From NCBI GenBank assembly GCA_913043285.1, contig CAJWML010000002.1, positions 343,168 through 407,167 on the forward strand: 64,000 nt of DNA, given 5' to 3'. This DNA is from CAKZNE01 sp002695025. Its GTDB lineage: Bacteria; Bacteroidota; Bacteroidia; Flavobacteriales; Schleiferiaceae. Both the position numbers and the translations under genes were made by a program. The notes under the pieces are model-generated. The model was not told where the DNA came from, did not search any database, and worked only from the letters and a program-made list of their open reading frames with translations. This document shows positions 61,404 to 64,000 of this stretch, piece after piece. The stretch's first letter is position 1; every line of letters begins with the position of its first letter.

Positions 61404-62539
61404 TTCCAGGAATCCTTGCGCTCCTTCTCGATCACCTTTTTGAAATTGGCGTTGGGCGTAAAGCCCTTTTCCGCCCGCTCTGTGATCTTTGAAAGGTTTT
61501 TCAGCGCTTCCGCCTTATCCGTAAAGCCCAGTTTAGAGCGGTCAATGGCCGTTTTCAGGGTGCTTAAAGTCTCGTCATAGGTCTTTACCGGTACCGGGAA
61601 AGGGTGACCGTCCTTGCCACCGTGCGCAAAGGAAAAACGGGCCGGGTCTTTAAAGCGGGAAGGGCTGCCGTAGATCACTTCACTCACCAAAGCCAGCGAT
61701 TGCAAGGTGCGCGGACCCACACCCTTCAGCAATAGCAATTCCTCAAAATCTTCTGGGCGCTTTTCATGCGCCAGCCACAGTACACTGCCCAGGCGTTTCA
61801 AATTAACATCTTCTGCACGTACCTCATGGTGATTGGGCATCACGATCTTCCGCGCTTCCGCCAGCATCTTATCCGGTTGCTCGCGGCTCATTTCCATTAC
61901 CGAGTTGCGGGACGCTTTTGCACCCTTATCCGTCATGTTGAGGATAAGCCCCTGGTTCTGACCTTCAATAGCCGTATGCGGTTCCTCCACAAAAGATTGC
62001 AGGTCAGGGGAGTGCCAGTGGTAACGCCTGGCCAGGGAAGTAGCATCGCTCATGCCTTGCTGTACTACGGTCCACTGTCCTTCTTTACTCACGATGAAAT
62101 TGTGCAGGTACAACTGGTATCCATCTTGGATAGCCGTATTATCCACTTTGGCGCTGAGCTTACTGCAACGCACCAGGTATTCGGCATCCAGACCGGTCTT
62201 TTCACCAATGCGCATCAGCTCATCCGGGGTTTGGCGGGAGTATTTACCCTTGCCACCCGTAATGTACAGGCCCAGTTCCGCAGAGCGGGGATTGATGGCT
62301 CTTTTGAGAGCACCCATTACGGAAGTAGTAATCCCCGAGGAATGCCAGTCCATGCCCATAACGGCTCCCAGGCTTTGGAACCAGAAAGGATCGCTGAGCC
62401 TGCGCAACACCTCGCCCGTGCCTTTCTCCAGGATGAGAGTTTCCACGATGGCCTCGCCTAGCAAAGCCATACGTTTGGCCAGCCAGGGCGGTACATGACC
62501 GTAGTGAAGAGGAAGATCTGCGGAGCCCGAGCGTTTCAC
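61334..62539 (-). CDS. DUF763 protein with HhH motif and clamp-binding-like C-terminus
   Basis: A 401-residue soluble protein starting at GTG 62539; the family N-terminus (SADLPLHYGHVPPWLAKRM) begins at residue 5, which fixes the start. The DUF763 body contains GMDWHSSGITTSV, KLSAKVDNTAIQDGYQLYLH and NHHEVRAEDVN. Near residue 265 LLLLKGVGPRTLQSLA is a helix-hairpin-helix motif, the usual non-specific DNA-binding element. The last five residues, QLELF, match the beta-sliding-clamp binding motif QL(S/D)LF closely. Family function is unestablished; these features point to DNA repair or replication. The 3' end is duplicated downstream. Confidence 0.9.
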   Translation of the reverse strand: MKRSGSADLPLHYGHVPPWLAKRMALLGEAIVETLILEKGTGEVLRRLSDPFWFQSLGAVMGMDWHSSGITTSVMGALKRAINPRSAELGLYITGGKGKYSRQTPDELMRIGEKTGLDAEYLVRCSKLSAKVDNTAIQDGYQLYLHNFIVSKEGQWTVVQQGMSDATSLARRYHWHSPDLQSFVEEPHTAIEGQNQGLILNMTDKGAKASRNSVMEMSREQPDKMLAEARKIVMPNHHEVRAEDVNLKRLGSVLWLAHEKRPEDFEELLLLKGVGPRTLQSLALVSEVIYGSPSRFKDPARFSFAHGGKDGHPFPVPVKTYDETLSTLKTAIDRSKLGFTDKAEALKNLSKITERAEKGFTPNANFKKVIEKERKDSWKYGGRTVFGKAQKPKGGDQLELF

Positions 62540-62795
62540 CCTGTAAAGGTATCAAACAAACTAAAGTTTCCCTGGTCACCCCGGTTGTATCTAAGGGTGA
62601 AGCATCACTTTAAACACCCTGTCCAAACCGGCCTTGATCTTTTGGCTTCGTTTTACATCAAGGGAAAAGGAAGGGAAGGAAAACCTATAGACCCTCTGAT
62701 TACCCCCAATGCATCTAAGGGTACATTTTATCGCAGCGTTCTCACTCTCATCATTCAACTAAAATTCAGGATATTCACACTTTCAAAATCATGCT

Positions 62796-63173
62796 ATGGA
62801 CTTAGAAAAGAATAAAACCAACGCTATAGCCTTTTACCGCATGGCCTATGAAGGCAATCCTGCCCAGGCGGTAGCACAATACGTAGGGGAGGAATACATA
62901 CAGCATAACCCCGATGTGGCCAATGGCACTCAGGGCTTTATAGACTACTTTGAACGGATGCAGACCGAGTATCCTGAAAAGAGCATTGAGTTTGTACGGT
63001 GTATTGCCGAAGACGATCTGGTAGCTCTGCATACGTATCAGATATGGCCCGGCAACGATGAATACGTAACCATGGATTTTTTCCGCTTTGATGAGAATGG
63101 TAAGATTTGCGAACATTGGGATGCAATCCAGCAGATCCCTGAAAAATCAGCCAATCCGAATACGATGTATTGA
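62796..63173 (+). CDS. SnoaL-like / NTF2-fold protein
   Basis: A 125-residue soluble protein. It has the NTF2-like pattern of a long helix (NAIAFYRMAYEGNPAQAVAQYV), the conserved YIQHNPDVANGTQGFIDYF typical of SnoaL-like polyketide-cyclase relatives, and strands VALHTYQIW and DFFRFDENGKICEHWDAIQ. Members are small hydrolases, isomerases or binding proteins; the substrate cannot be predicted. ATG start at 62796. It precedes the FucP-like transporter gene by 118 bases without obvious functional link. Confidence 0.88.
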   Translation: MDLEKNKTNAIAFYRMAYEGNPAQAVAQYVGEEYIQHNPDVANGTQGFIDYFERMQTEYPEKSIEFVRCIAEDDLVALHTYQIWPGNDEYVTMDFFRFDENGKICEHWDAIQQIPEKSANPNTMY

Positions 63174-63291
63174 AAATGGGCTCACTTAGTTCAATTCGGT
63201 GAAATTTATAGAGGTGTAAGGAATTTTGCGATATTTTGCTCCTCATTAGTTTAGCCTGTACTAAAATCAAGACCTGCTATTTCCAGTGAAT

Positions 63292-64000
63292 ATGCCCGAT
63301 AACCCTATGAATCAAAAAAAGTCCTACCGCTCGTCTTTCATCTTACTTACCGTACTCTTTTTCCTCTGGGGGTTTATTACTGTACTGGTGGATTCACTCA
63401 TTCCCCGCTTACGGGAGCTATTCACGCTGACTTATTTCCAGGCCGGTCTGGTACAGTTTGCTTTCTTCGGAGCCTATTTTCTCCTTTCCGTTCCGGCCAG
63501 TTACCTACTATCCAAAATTGGATACAAAAACGGTATCATACTCGGCCTGATAACCATGGCCGTGGGTTGCGTTTTGTTCTACCCGGCTGCTTCGTACCGC
63601 GTGTTCGGCATATTTATGCTGGCCTATTTTATATTGGCCGGAGGCATCACCATCCTGCAGGTAGCTGCCAATCCCTATGTAGCGGTACTGGGCAGTGAAG
63701 ACGGAGCTTCCAGCCGTTTGAATTTATCACAAGCCTTTAATTCCCTGGGCACGGCCATTGCTCCGGCCATAGGAGCTTTATTCATCCTTAGTGATAAGAT
63801 CAAGACCAAAGAAGAGATAGACCTCCTGATAGGTCCGGCACGGGAACAATATCTCAATACGGAAGCCTCTGCGGTGCAAACGCCTTTTATCGGGCTGGCC
63901 GTATTCATCGTTTGCATTGCCTTGTTCTTTGTTTTTATTAAGCTTCCAAAGCTGATTGACGAAAAGATAAACATACCTATGCGGATGCCTTCCGGCAAAA
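63292..64000 (+). CDS. FucP-type sugar MFS transporter, partial at window edge
   Basis: The frame is open from ATG 63292 (or ATG 63307, 15 bases later) to the window edge, about 236 residues. The N-terminus FFLWGFITVLVDSLIPRLRELF and AANPYVAVLG are hallmarks of the FucP subfamily of major facilitator proton symporters, which import L-fucose, glucose or other sugars. About six membrane spans are visible; the remaining half lies outside. There is no fucose catabolic gene in the window, so the substrate cannot be named. Confidence 0.9.
   Translation, partial: MPDNPMNQKKSYRSSFILLTVLFFLWGFITVLVDSLIPRLRELFTLTYFQAGLVQFAFFGAYFLLSVPASYLLSKIGYKNGIILGLITMAVGCVLFYPAASYRVFGIFMLAYFILAGGITILQVAANPYVAVLGSEDGASSRLNLSQAFNSLGTAIAPAIGALFILSDKIKTKEEIDLLIGPAREQYLNTEASAVQTPFIGLAVFIVCIALFFVFIKLPKLIDEKINIPMRMPSGK

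Noticed and set aside
62583..62730. Repeated TCTAAGGGT word upstream of the SnoaL-like gene
   Set aside because: Only two imperfect copies about 125 bases apart with no clear relation to a promoter; could be chance.
1..64000. tRNA, rRNA or CRISPR loci
   Set aside because: Scanned by eye; no cloverleaf with CCA-like ends, no rRNA segments, and no regularly spaced short repeats were found.

Overview
This is a chromosomal segment of a member of the Bacteroidota. The signs are a secreted protein with a probable type IX secretion (T9SS) C-terminal domain, many N-terminal lipoboxes, TAnnTTTG-type -7 promoter boxes with almost no Shine-Dalgarno sequences, a LytTR response regulator paired with a PAS/GAF histidine kinase, an alpha-2-macroglobulin/PBP1C pair, an ABC permease fused to an M1 peptidase, and giant split Rhs/YD-repeat proteins. 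The genus cannot be settled from the sequence. No rRNA, tRNA, CRISPR array, transposase or integrase was seen.

Layout. (1) 1-4.9 kb is an accessory island. Two paralogous minus-strand genes (714-1493 and 2429-3181) share the C-terminus FVGACPPACSG. Each faces a divergent plus-strand unit that begins with the same ~104-nt leader (1776-1878 and 3429-3532). The leaders drive unrelated genes: a beta-trefoil-like protein in one unit, and an unknown protein plus a PD-(D/E)XK nuclease-like protein in the other. (2) 5.1-13.3 kb is metabolic and housekeeping: a GH15 glucoamylase/trehalase-like enzyme convergent with a fused trehalose-6-phosphate synthase/phosphatase, PEP carboxylase and a PrsW-type membrane protease. 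(3) 13.6-15.8 kb holds a soluble TPR hybrid histidine kinase. (4) 16.1-32.9 kb is one tightly coupled operon of seven genes. It encodes a small secreted protein, an OmpH/Skp-like chaperone, a lipoprotein, a 2090-aa SpvB-like protein, a LolA-like protein, a 2655-aa Rhs core protein and a small membrane-anchored protein. (5) 33-38 kb holds a patatin phospholipase, a PAS/GAF kinase with its LytTR regulator, and a small orphan gene. (6) 38.2-49.8 kb is minus-strand envelope functions: a Ycf48-like propeller, a GH25 lysozyme, an ABC exporter/M1 peptidase, an outer-membrane-barrel-like protein, a di-haem cytochrome c peroxidase and an M48 protease. (7) 50-64 kb holds alpha-2-macroglobulin/PBP1C, a FISUMP-domain secreted protein, a lipoate ligase, an AT-rich orphan, a perfect 257-bp tandem duplication, a DUF763 protein, a SnoaL-like protein and the start of a FucP-type sugar transporter.

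Two places look most worth pursuing. The first is the pair of conserved 5' leaders in the island. Conservation starts at the predicted transcription start and one hairpin shows a compensatory base change. Each leader is set opposite a paralog of the same conserved gene, which resembles a duplicated control module with exchangeable cargo. The second is the Rhs operon. It carries its own periplasmic chaperone-like genes (Skp-like and LolA-like), two giant cocoon-type proteins, an exact ~86-residue cysteine repeat, and a C-terminal tail with codon use unlike the body, followed by a possible immunity gene. Functions proposed for both are inference.
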